A program made the translations under genes and the position numbers. From Pseudomonadota bacterium (GTDB lineage: Bacteria; Pseudomonadota; Alphaproteobacteria; Sphingomonadales; Sphingomonadaceae), in NCBI GenBank assembly GCA_023391375.1, contig JAEWBB010000018.1, forward strand, positions 1 to 38,687: a stretch of DNA of 38,687 nt. Reading direction: 5' to 3'. Every line of letters starts with the position of its first letter. Position 1 is the stretch's first letter. Below the pieces are notes generated by a model, which saw only the letters and a program-made list of their open reading frames with translations, had not been told where the DNA came from and searched no databases. This document shows positions 7,878-14,987 of the stretch, in pieces.

Positions 7878-8732
7878 CTAGCGTCCAGAAAATTCCTTCA
7901 GATAGTCGTTCGACGGCGACAGGATGACGTTCGTCGAACCGGGCGGCGTGCGTCCGTCGCCCAGGAAGGTGATCTGGTATGACTGCATCGCGCGGTAGAA
8001 GTCGTAGAACTCCGGATCCTTGCCGAAGCTGCCCGCGTAGATGCGCGACGCTTCCGCATCGGCGTCGGCGCGGATGATCGCCGCCTGCTTGTCGCCCTGT
8101 GCGCGGATCGACCGGGCCTCCTGCTGGCGGGCAGTGCGCATCTGGTCGAACGCGGCCTGGAGGGGCGCGCCGTCGGGCAGGTCGGCCGCCTTGATGCGGA
8201 CGTCGACGATCTGCACGCCATACTGCCGCGCCACGCGGTCGAGGCCGTCGCGGATATTCTCCATCACGCCTTCGCGCTCGGGGCTGAGCAGCGAGGCGAA
8301 CGGTCGGCGGCCGAGCTCGTTGCGCAGCTGCGAGCCGAGGATCGGCGCCAGCGCTTCGGCCAGCTGGTCCTCGCTGCGGGCGACGATCAGCATCCGCTCG
8401 GGATTGACGATGCGGTAGTTGGCGAAGGCGTCGACCTCGAGCCGGCGCTGGTCGGTCGAGAGCACCTGCTGCTTGGGCATGTCGACCGAGCGCACCCGCT
8501 TGTCGAGCCAGACGAAGGTCTCGACGCCCGGGATCTTGGCGGCGATGCCCGCGCCGTCGCTGCCGAACGGCGCCTTGGGATCGTACTTGTTGATGATCCG
8601 CACGGGATTGCCGCCGCGTAGGACGACGCCCTGTTCGGTTTCCTTCACGACGTGGATCGACCCGGCGAACAGCCAGAGGACGGCGAAGACGAGGATCATC
8701 GCCCCGACGGGGTGGCGGCGAAGCAGGCTCAT
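7878..8732 (-). CDS. hflC: HflC, SPFH/band-7 regulator of FtsH
   Basis: A 284-residue band-7 protein that, with HflK, forms the membrane complex surrounding the FtsH protease and modulating its activity. One N-terminal membrane anchor (about residues 10-26, VGAMILVFAVLWLFAGSI) precedes the SPFH domain, including the VKETEQGVVLRGG strand and an AFANYRIVNPERM segment. The helical region QQEARSIRAQGDKQAAIIRA and a typical C-terminal FYDFYRAM segment follow. The ATG overlaps the HflK stop (ATGA), so the pair is translationally coupled. Length and motif order match the family. Confidence 0.95.
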   Translation of the reverse strand: MSLLRRHPVGAMILVFAVLWLFAGSIHVVKETEQGVVLRGGNPVRIINKYDPKAPFGSDGAGIAAKIPGVETFVWLDKRVRSVDMPKQQVLSTDQRRLEVDAFANYRIVNPERMLIVARSEDQLAEALAPILGSQLRNELGRRPFASLLSPEREGVMENIRDGLDRVARQYGVQIVDVRIKAADLPDGAPLQAAFDQMRTARQQEARSIRAQGDKQAAIIRADADAEASRIYAGSFGKDPEFYDFYRAMQSYQITFLGDGRTPPGSTNVILSPSNDYLKEFSGR

Positions 8733-9820
8733 TTCGCGGCTCCCTTCGGCTTGGCAAGTTCGTTGAGCGGCAGGTAGGACTGGACCCCCGGCGCTTCGAC
8801 GATGGTCTTGTCGATCGGCTGGAGCACCCGCTCCATCGTCTCGTAATACATGCGGCGCTTGGTCACGCCGGGCGCAAGCTTGTATTGTTCGTAGACCTTG
8901 TCGAAGGCGGTCGCCTCGCCCTGCGCCTTCTGCTTGAGCTGCAGCGCATAGGCGTTCGCATTGTTGACGTAGGTCTGCGCGTCCTGCTGGGCGGCGGTGA
9001 CTTCCTTGAACGCGTCGTTGACCTCGGCCGGCGGATCGGCCTGGCGGAGCGACACGCCGAGGACACGCACGCCCGACTTGTAGCTGTCGAGGGTGGCCTG
9101 CATTTCCTGCTGGACGCGGGCTTCGATCTCGGCGCGTTCCGGCCCCATCGCGCCGCGCAGGGTGACGTTGGCGACGACCGCGCGCATCGCGCTTTCGGCA
9201 ACCTGCTTGATCGTGTCCTGCGGCTTCGACAGCTGGAACAGGTAGTTGACCGGCTGCTTGACGTCCCAGCGCACCTGGTAGGCCAGGTCGATCAGGCTCT
9301 GGTCGCCGGTCAGCATCAGCGTTTCGGCATCGGGCGACCCCAACTCCATCTTCTGCGCCTCGCCGGTGTTGACCTTGATCGTCTTCTCGATCGGCCACGG
9401 CAGGGTGTAGGCGAAGCCTGGGTCAAGCGTCCGGCTGAAGCGGCCGAGCTGCATCACGACGCCGGTTTCGTTGGCGCCGATGATGTGGAAGCTGGAAAGG
9501 GCCAGCCACAGGGTGGCGAAACCGATCAGCGCCCAGCGCCACAGCCCCTGCGGCCGATCGCCGAAGCTGAAGCCGCCGCCGCTGCCCGGCGGGCCGCCGC
9601 CCATCCGTCCGCGCTTCAGCAGCTCGTCGAGCGACGAGGCGGGACGATCGCTGCCGCGGCGGCGCTTGGGCGGGGTGCTGTCGCCCCACGGGCCGGCGGG
9701 GGGATCGGACGGCTTGTCGCCGTCGCCCGAACCGCCGGAGCCGCCGAACGGACCCCAGGGTCCCTTGTTGTCACTGAACAGGGCGCGCGCGCGCTGCCCC
9801 CACCCGCTGAAACTTGTCAT
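8729..9820 (-). CDS. hflK: HflK, SPFH/band-7 partner of HflC
   Basis: A 363-residue protein. The N-terminal 75 residues are Gly/Pro/Asp-rich and disordered, with a basic stretch ending LDELLKRGRMG. One membrane segment (about 80-100) and a band-7 domain follow, with NETGVVMQLGRF, LMLTGDQSLIDLAYQVRW and a helical tail rich in Gln and Ala (QLKQKAQGEATAFDKVYEQY). It works with HflC to control FtsH at the inner membrane. The frame is open well upstream, but MTSFSGWGQ at 9820 is the family start. GGAGG lies only one base before the ATG, and a TATTAT box ends six bases before it, suggesting a leaderless message. It heads the hflK-hflC-degP cluster. Confidence 0.93.
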   Translation of the reverse strand: MTSFSGWGQRARALFSDNKGPWGPFGGSGGSGDGDKPSDPPAGPWGDSTPPKRRRGSDRPASSLDELLKRGRMGGGPPGSGGGFSFGDRPQGLWRWALIGFATLWLALSSFHIIGANETGVVMQLGRFSRTLDPGFAYTLPWPIEKTIKVNTGEAQKMELGSPDAETLMLTGDQSLIDLAYQVRWDVKQPVNYLFQLSKPQDTIKQVAESAMRAVVANVTLRGAMGPERAEIEARVQQEMQATLDSYKSGVRVLGVSLRQADPPAEVNDAFKEVTAAQQDAQTYVNNANAYALQLKQKAQGEATAFDKVYEQYKLAPGVTKRRMYYETMERVLQPIDKTIVEAPGVQSYLPLNELAKPKGAAK

Positions 9821-9826
9821 GCCTCC

Positions 9827-9832
9827 ATAATA
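9827..9832 (-). promoter_or_regulatory. Predicted -10 box of hflK
   Basis: TATTAT on the minus strand (5 of 6 consensus bases), ending six bases before the hflK ATG. No convincing -35 was seen at 16-18 bp. If used, the message would begin at or next to the start codon. Confidence 0.4.
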
Positions 9833-9926
9833 GGAACGGATTTGGCGATGAACAGGGCCGTCCGACGAAATGCGGTGCGGGAGAAAAGCGCGGCGCCGAT
9901 CATTGAAGCGGCAAAAGGAGACGAAC

Positions 9927-10367
9927 ATGCCGCTGACCACGCCCGACGAGATTGCCGACTTGCTGCGTTCGGCGCGGACCATCGCCATGGTCGGCGCCAG
10001 CGACCGGCCCGACCGGGCAAGCTTCGGCGTGATGGCCTTCCTCCAGTCGAAGGGATACCGCGTCATCCCGGTCAACCCGCGCATCACCGGCCTGCACGTC
10101 CACGGCGAATATGTCTGGCGCGACCTGTCACAGATCGGCGAGCCGATCGACATCGTCGATTGCTTCGTCAACAGCGCGCTGGTCGGCGAGGCCGTCGACC
10201 AGGCGATCGCGGTCGGCGCCAAGGCGGTGTGGATGCAACTGGGCGTGATCGACGAGGAGGCCGCCGCGCGGGCCGAGGCCGCCGGCCTCAAGGTCGTGAT
10301 GGACCATTGCCCGAAGATCGAGTTTACCCGGCTGGGCCTCCAGCCGGTGGGCGAGCCGACCGTCTAG
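9927..10367 (+). CDS. CoA-binding domain protein
   Basis: A 146-residue single-domain Rossmann-like protein of the CoA_binding_2 family (E. coli YccU type). The N-terminal IAMVGASDRPDRASFGVM carries the glycine-rich nucleotide loop. GYRVIPVNPRI and the C-terminal AVWMQLGVIDEEAA and MDHCPKIEF segments are standard for the family, which resembles the CoA-binding domain of succinyl-CoA synthetase. The physiological role is not known. The ATG has an excellent AAGGAG six bases upstream; the in-frame codons before it (from 9870) are not needed. Its stop overlaps the stop of convergent pmbA by four bases. Confidence 0.88.
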   Translation: MPLTTPDEIADLLRSARTIAMVGASDRPDRASFGVMAFLQSKGYRVIPVNPRITGLHVHGEYVWRDLSQIGEPIDIVDCFVNSALVGEAVDQAIAVGAKAVWMQLGVIDEEAAARAEAAGLKVVMDHCPKIEFTRLGLQPVGEPTV

Positions 10368-11710
10368 CCGGCGGCGACCGTCATCGCCGGCACCCGCAAG
10401 GTCGGACTGTCGATCCCGCGGCGGAACTGCAGGTCGCTGGCCGGTTCCAACGTGCGCAGCATGTCGATGAGGTTCGAGGCGATGGTGATGCCCGAAACCG
10501 GGCCGACGATCTCGCCCTTTTCGATCAGGAAGCCGGACGCGCCGCGCGAATAGTCGCCGGTGATGCCGTTGACCCCCTGCCCGATCAGCTCGGTGACGAA
10601 GATCGCGCGCTCCTCTGCGGCGAACATCTCCTCGCGAGAACGCGCGCCCGCCTCGATGTAGAGGTTCGACGGGCCCGCGCCGGGCGGCCCGGAAATGCCG
10701 CGCACGGCGTGGCCGGTCGGGGCGATGCCGAGCTGGCGTGCAGCGGCGCTGGCCGCGAGCCAGCCGTTGAGCACGCCGTCGCTGACCAGCTCCATCCGCT
10801 TTACGGGTAAACCCTCGCCGTCGAACAGGCGGCTGCGCAGCGCACCCTTGCGGGTCGGGTCGTCGACCAGCGTGATGCCGTCGGCGAACACCTTTTCGCC
10901 CAGCTTGCCGAGCAGGAAGCTGGCCTGCCGGGCGATCGAGGCGCCGTTGATGGCGCCCGCGAAATGGCCGAGCAGGCTGGTCGCCACGCGCGGCTCGAAC
11001 AGCACCGCCATGGTGCCGCCGGTGAAACTGACCGGGCCGAGTTTCTTGACCGTCCGCTCCCCTGCGCGGCGGCCGATGACGTCGGGCGCTTCGAGGTCCT
11101 TGAGGTGGCGGGCGCTGTGCCAGGCATAGTCGCGCTGCATCGCCGATCCCTCGCCCGCCACGACGCTGGCCGAACAGCTGTGGCCGCTCGCGCGGTAGGC
11201 GTTGGCGAAGCCGTCGCTGGTCGCGAGCGCGACGACCGATCGAGAGGCCGACGAGGAGCCGCCATTGCTGTTGGTAATGCCGGACACGGCGCGGGCGGCG
11301 TCTTCCGCCTCTTCGGCCCGTGCGCGAAGCGCCTGCGGGTCGATTTCCCCGGCGTCGTCGAGGTCGAGGTCGGCGAGCGGCCCGCGGGCCAGCATGTCCG
11401 ACGGCGCAAGGCCGGCATATTCGTCCTCGGGCGCTTCGGCGGCCATCGCCATCGCCCGTTCGACCAGCTGGTCGAGCGCGGCGTCGCTGGGATCGGACGA
11501 GGCGACGCTGGCGCTGCGGCGGCCGCGGAACACGCGCAGGCCGATTTCGGCGCCTTCGCTGGAATGGACGTCTTCAAGGGCGCCGAGTCGGACGCTGACC
11601 CCGCTCGACGCCTCGCCGATGGTGATGGCGTCGGCGGCATCGGCGCCGGCGCGCCTGGCCTTGTCGATCAGGGCGGAAACGCGGTCGCAGGCGGTGGCGG
11701 TGTCGATCAT
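10364..11710 (-). CDS. pmbA: TldE/PmbA-type metalloprotease subunit
   Basis: A 448-residue protein of the TldD/PmbA family. In E. coli PmbA (TldE) pairs with TldD in a cytosolic metallopeptidase that processes peptides such as microcin B17 precursor. Recognisable segments: an N-terminal GVSVRLGALEDVHSSEG strand pair, the GLRVFRGRRSASVASSDPS segment typical of the family, and the conserved C-terminal half with TLVDDPTRKGALRSRLFDGEG and NGITGDYSRGASGFLIEKGE. The HExxxH metal site belongs to TldD and is not present here, as expected for the PmbA subunit. tldD itself is not in this window. It lies 20 bases downstream of ubiA on the same strand. Confidence 0.92.
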   Translation of the reverse strand: MIDTATACDRVSALIDKARRAGADAADAITIGEASSGVSVRLGALEDVHSSEGAEIGLRVFRGRRSASVASSDPSDAALDQLVERAMAMAAEAPEDEYAGLAPSDMLARGPLADLDLDDAGEIDPQALRARAEEAEDAARAVSGITNSNGGSSSASRSVVALATSDGFANAYRASGHSCSASVVAGEGSAMQRDYAWHSARHLKDLEAPDVIGRRAGERTVKKLGPVSFTGGTMAVLFEPRVATSLLGHFAGAINGASIARQASFLLGKLGEKVFADGITLVDDPTRKGALRSRLFDGEGLPVKRMELVSDGVLNGWLAASAAARQLGIAPTGHAVRGISGPPGAGPSNLYIEAGARSREEMFAAEERAIFVTELIGQGVNGITGDYSRGASGFLIEKGEIVGPVSGITIASNLIDMLRTLEPASDLQFRRGIDSPTLRVPAMTVAAG

Positions 11711-11730
11711 GGGAATGCGCGCCTATTTCG

Positions 11731-12645
11731 TCAGGCCGCCGCCGACAAGCCGACGGTGAGGAAGCCGAGGAACAACAACAGCCCGGTGAAGCGGTTCGAC
11801 CGGAACAGTGCCAGCGACAACGCGCCGTCGTCCGGCGATATCCGCGCCACCTGCCAGGCAAGGTGCGCGGCCGCCGGCAACAGTGCCAGCAGCGCGAGCG
11901 GCCGGCCGTCGACCGACCAGACGGCACCGCCCCAACCGGCCAGCGCCAGCGCATAACAAATGGCGACCCCGCCCTTGACGCGTGGGCCCAGGGCGCGGGC
12001 GCTCGAACGGACGCCGACCAGCGCGTCGTCCTCGATATCCTGCACCGCGTAGAGCGTGTCGTAACCGACGACCCACGGAATGCTGCCGAGCCAGAGAAGC
12101 AGCGCGGGCAGCGCGAAGCTGCCGGTGACCGCCGGCCAGCCGACCAGCGCGCCCCAGCTGAAGACAAGGCCGAGCCATGCCTGCGGCCACCAGGTGATGC
12201 GCTTCATGAACGGGTAGGCGGCGACCGGCGCGAGGCTGACCAGTGCAATCAGCTGCGCGGCGGGTTCGAGCCGGGAGAGAACAAGCAGGCCGACCAGCGA
12301 GAGAATGACGACGGTCGCCCACGCCGCGCGGAGCGTGATCCGGCCCGACGCCAGCGGCCGCAGGCGGGTGCGCTCGACCTTACGGTCGAGATCGCGGTCG
12401 ACGATGTCGTTATAGGCGCAGCCGGCCGAGCGCATGGCGAAGGCGCCGAGCGCGAACCACAGGAACAGGCTCCAGCGCCCGCCGACACCGGCCAGCGCGA
12501 CGCTCCACGCACACGGCCAGAAAAGCAGCCAGGTGCCGATCGGCCGGTCGAGCCGGATCAGCGAGGCATAGGGCCGCCATGCCGCCGGCAACGCGCCGAC
12601 GAAACCGCGGCGTTCGCTGTCGGGAACGGTTTCGATTGCCTGCAC
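11731..12645 (-). CDS. ubiA: 4-hydroxybenzoate polyprenyltransferase UbiA
   Basis: A 304-residue inner-membrane prenyltransferase that attaches a polyprenyl tail to 4-hydroxybenzoate in ubiquinone synthesis. The two aspartate-rich prenyl-diphosphate/Mg sites are visible: NDIVDRDLD (residues 79-87) and the second with YDTLYAVQDIEDD (195-207). About eight to nine hydrophobic helices fit the UbiA fold. The best start is a GTG at 12645; the first in-frame ATG would remove the first two helices. It is divergent from rsmE with only 26 bases between start codons, so its promoter must extend into rsmE. Confidence 0.95.
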   Translation of the reverse strand: MQAIETVPDSERRGFVGALPAAWRPYASLIRLDRPIGTWLLFWPCAWSVALAGVGGRWSLFLWFALGAFAMRSAGCAYNDIVDRDLDRKVERTRLRPLASGRITLRAAWATVVILSLVGLLVLSRLEPAAQLIALVSLAPVAAYPFMKRITWWPQAWLGLVFSWGALVGWPAVTGSFALPALLLWLGSIPWVVGYDTLYAVQDIEDDALVGVRSSARALGPRVKGGVAICYALALAGWGGAVWSVDGRPLALLALLPAAAHLAWQVARISPDDGALSLALFRSNRFTGLLLFLGFLTVGLSAAA

Positions 12646-12657
12646 CGGCGAGGCTGT

Positions 12658-12667
12658 GGCTTAAGCC
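12658..12667. promoter_or_regulatory. Perfect palindrome between ubiA and rsmE
   Basis: GGCTTAAGCC, a perfect 10-bp dyad, occupies the middle of the 26-base gap between the divergent ubiA and rsmE start codons. It may be a shared regulatory site or simply part of overlapping promoters. Confidence 0.3.
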
Positions 12668-12671
12668 GCCC

Positions 12672-13412
12672 ATGCCCGCAACCCCTCCCTGGCCGCCGAA
12701 AAGCCTGTCGCGGCTGTTTGTCGAAACACCGCTGTCGGAAGGCACCTCGATCATCCTCGACGGCGCGCAGGCCAATTACCTCGGCAATGTCATGCGGCTG
12801 GGCGAAGGCGGCGAGGTGCTGCTGTTCGACGGGGTCGACGGCGAATGGCTGGCGCGGGTCGACGAGGCGACCAAGAAACGGATGATGCTGTCGGTCGTGC
12901 GCCGCACCCGGGCGCAGGAAGCCGTGCCGGACGTCGAGCTGGCCTTCGCGCCGGTCAAGCGCGCCCAGACCGACTGGCTGGTCGAAAAGGCGACGGAGCT
13001 GGGCGTCGCCCGGCTGCAACCGGTGATGACCCGCCGGACGGTGGCCGAGCGGGTGAAGCTGGAGCGGCTGCGCAGCATCACCATCGAGGCGGCCGAACAA
13101 TGCCACCGGACCAGCCTGCCGGTCATCGGCGAGCCGGTCGCCCTCCCCGCCTGGCTGCGCGACCGCAATCCGTCCCGCACGCTCTATTTCGCGGACGAGA
13201 CCGGCGGCGCGCCGCTGGCCACGGCGCTCGAGGACGGGCCGGCGGCGATCCTCGTCGGGCCGGAAGGCGGGTTCGCGCCGGAAGAGCGCGAGACCATCCG
13301 CGCCGCCGACAACAGCGTGGCCATTTCGCTGGGCCCGCGCATCCTGCGCGCGGAGACCGCGGCGCTGGCCGCGCTGGCGGGATGGATGACCCTATCGGGC
13401 GACTGGAAATAG
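12672..13412 (+). CDS. rsmE: 16S rRNA (uracil-1498-N3)-methyltransferase RsmE
   Basis: A 246-residue SPOUT-class enzyme that methylates N3 of U1498 in 16S rRNA using S-adenosylmethionine. An N-terminal PUA-like domain (RLFVETPL, the GAQANYLGNVMRLGEGGEVLLFDG segment) precedes the knotted methyltransferase domain. That domain has KRAQTDWLVEKATELGV, EQCHRTSLP, the SAM-binding loop LVGPEGGFAPEE and the C-terminal LGPRILRAETA, all standard for RsmE. The frame is open from 12579, but the ATG at 12672 gives the normal length. No strong ribosome binding site is visible. gshA follows on the same strand after 58 bases. Confidence 0.95.
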   Translation: MPATPPWPPKSLSRLFVETPLSEGTSIILDGAQANYLGNVMRLGEGGEVLLFDGVDGEWLARVDEATKKRMMLSVVRRTRAQEAVPDVELAFAPVKRAQTDWLVEKATELGVARLQPVMTRRTVAERVKLERLRSITIEAAEQCHRTSLPVIGEPVALPAWLRDRNPSRTLYFADETGGAPLATALEDGPAAILVGPEGGFAPEERETIRAADNSVAISLGPRILRAETAALAALAGWMTLSGDWK

Positions 13413-13438
13413 TTTCCTTTTGCGACCATATGCGCGCT

Positions 13439-13455
13439 CGCCGCACCGTGCGGCG
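13439..13455. repeat. 8-bp inverted repeat before gshA
   Basis: CGCCGCAC and GTGCGGCG are perfect reverse complements separated by a single base (13447). As RNA this could form a GC stem with a 5-base loop in the gshA leader; as DNA it is a 17-bp operator-like dyad. It lies 15 bases before the gshA ATG. A following TTTT (13466-13469) might make it a weak terminator for rsmE. Confidence 0.4.
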
Positions 13456-13470
13456 GCCGGGGGCCTTTTG

Positions 13471-14841
13471 ATGACGACGCGTACCGATCTTTCCGAAAGC
13501 CCCCCGATCGAAAGCCGCGACGATCTGTTGCGGGTCTTTTCCAAGGGCGAAAAGCCAATCGCCGACTGGCGCATCGGCACCGAGCACGAGAAATTCGTCT
13601 ATCGAACCAGCGACCACCGCGCTCCGAGTTATGACGAGCCGGGCGGTATCCGCGACCTGCTGATGGCGATGACCGAGTTCGGCTGGCAGCCGGTCGAGGA
13701 AGGCGGCAACGTCATCGCGCTGACCGGCCCTGACGGCACCATCAGCCTCGAGCCCGCCGGCCAGCTCGAACTGTCGGGCGCGCCGCTAGAGAACATCCAC
13801 GAAAGCTGCGCCGAAAGCGGTCGCCACCTGAAGCAGGTGAAGGCGGTCGGCGAGAAGCTCGGCCTCGGCTTCCTCGGCCTCGGCATGTGGCCGGACAAGA
13901 CTCGCGCCGACCTGCCGGTGATGCCCAAAGGCCGCTACGAAATCATGATGCGCCACATGCCGCGGGTCGGCAGCCTCGGCCTCGACATGATGCTGCGCAC
14001 CTGCACCATCCAGACCAACCTCGACTACAAGAGCGAGGCGGACATGGTGCAGAAGTTCCGCGTCGCGCTGGCGCTGCAGCCGGTGGCGACCGCGCTGTTC
14101 GCCAATTCGCCCTTCACCGACGGCCAGCCGAACGGCTTCAAGTCGTTCCGCAGCCATATCTGGGAAGACACCGACCCGCACCGGACCGGCATGTTGCCCT
14201 TCGTGTTCGAGGACGGCTTCGGCTATGAGCGCTACTGCGACTATGCGCTCGACGTGCCGATGTATTTCGTCTTCCGCGACGGCAAATATATCGACGCCGC
14301 CGGCCTCAGCTTCCGCGACTTCCTCGACGGCAAGCTGTCCGTCCTGCCGGGCGAGAAGCCGACCTTGGCCGACTGGACCGACCACCTGTCGACCGCCTTC
14401 CCAGAGGTGCGCCTCAAGAGCTTCCTCGAAATGCGCGGCGCAGACGGCGGGCGCTGGGGCCGGATCTGCGCGCTGCCGGCGCTGTGGGTCGGCCTCCTCT
14501 ATTCGCAGACCGCGATGGACGCGGCATGGGACCTCGCCAAGGACTGGACGATGGACGAGCGCGAGGCGCTTCGCCACGCCGTCCCGCGCCAGGCGCTCGA
14601 CGCCGCCGCGCCGGGCGGCGGAACGGTCCGCGACCTGTCGGCCAAGGTGCTGGAAATCGCCGCGCTGGGCCTTCGCGAACGCGCCCGCCTCAATTCCAGC
14701 GGCGATACCGAGGACGGCTTCCTCGACCCGCTGCGCGACGTGGTCGCCACCGGCAAGACCTTCGCCGACCGGCTGCTCGACCGTTACCACGGCGAGTGGA
14801 ACGGCGACCTGTCGCGCGTCTACGACGACTTCAGTTTTTAA
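13471..14841 (+). CDS. gshA: Glutamate-cysteine ligase (GCS2 type)
   Basis: A 456-residue ATP-dependent ligase that makes gamma-glutamylcysteine, the first step of glutathione synthesis in the cytoplasm. It belongs to the plant/alphaproteobacterial GCS2-like group: WRIGTEHEKFVY (33-44) contains the glutamates of the active site, and SLEPAGQLELSG, RYEIMMRHMP, MMLRTCTIQTNLDY and FANSPFTDGQPNGFKSFRS are family hallmarks. The ATG at 13471 was chosen over an upstream in-frame start at 13420 because it gives MTTRTDLSE and the family length. A GGGG lies nearby but the ribosome binding site is weak. Confidence 0.95.
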   Translation: MTTRTDLSESPPIESRDDLLRVFSKGEKPIADWRIGTEHEKFVYRTSDHRAPSYDEPGGIRDLLMAMTEFGWQPVEEGGNVIALTGPDGTISLEPAGQLELSGAPLENIHESCAESGRHLKQVKAVGEKLGLGFLGLGMWPDKTRADLPVMPKGRYEIMMRHMPRVGSLGLDMMLRTCTIQTNLDYKSEADMVQKFRVALALQPVATALFANSPFTDGQPNGFKSFRSHIWEDTDPHRTGMLPFVFEDGFGYERYCDYALDVPMYFVFRDGKYIDAAGLSFRDFLDGKLSVLPGEKPTLADWTDHLSTAFPEVRLKSFLEMRGADGGRWGRICALPALWVGLLYSQTAMDAAWDLAKDWTMDEREALRHAVPRQALDAAAPGGGTVRDLSAKVLEIAALGLRERARLNSSGDTEDGFLDPLRDVVATGKTFADRLLDRYHGEWNGDLSRVYDDFSF

Positions 14842-14864
14842 GGAGTCACCGGGGCGACACAGGT

Positions 14865-14887
14865 CCGACGTGAAATCTTCACATCGG
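14865..14887. promoter_or_regulatory. Imperfect dyad upstream of the TonB-dependent receptor gene
   Basis: CCGA-C-GTGAA-ATC-TTCAC-A-TCGG forms a 23-bp dyad with 10-base arms, one mismatch and a 3-base centre. It ends 11 bases before a predicted -35 box (14899). It is not followed by a U-run, so an operator is more likely than a terminator for gshA. Confidence 0.4.
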
Positions 14888-14898
14888 CGATTGCCGCG

Positions 14899-14926
14899 TT
14901 GACTCCGCGGCGCGCAAAAGTAGCAG
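14899..14926 (+). promoter_or_regulatory. Predicted promoter of the TonB-dependent receptor gene
   Basis: TTGACT (14899-14904), 16 bases, then TAGCAG (14921-14926). This resembles the amidohydrolase promoter in this window (TTGACC, 16 bases, TAGCAT). A leader of about 55 bases would precede the ATG at 14988. Confidence 0.45.
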
Positions 14927-14987
14927 GCGCGAGGCATCGGGACAGCTCGTGGGGGGCTCGTCCAATCTGACACAAAGGTCACACCCG

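Noticed and set aside
8885..10810. 641-codon plus-strand frame opposite hflK and pmbA
   Set aside because: It crosses a divergent gene junction and three real genes and its composition is that of antisense translation.
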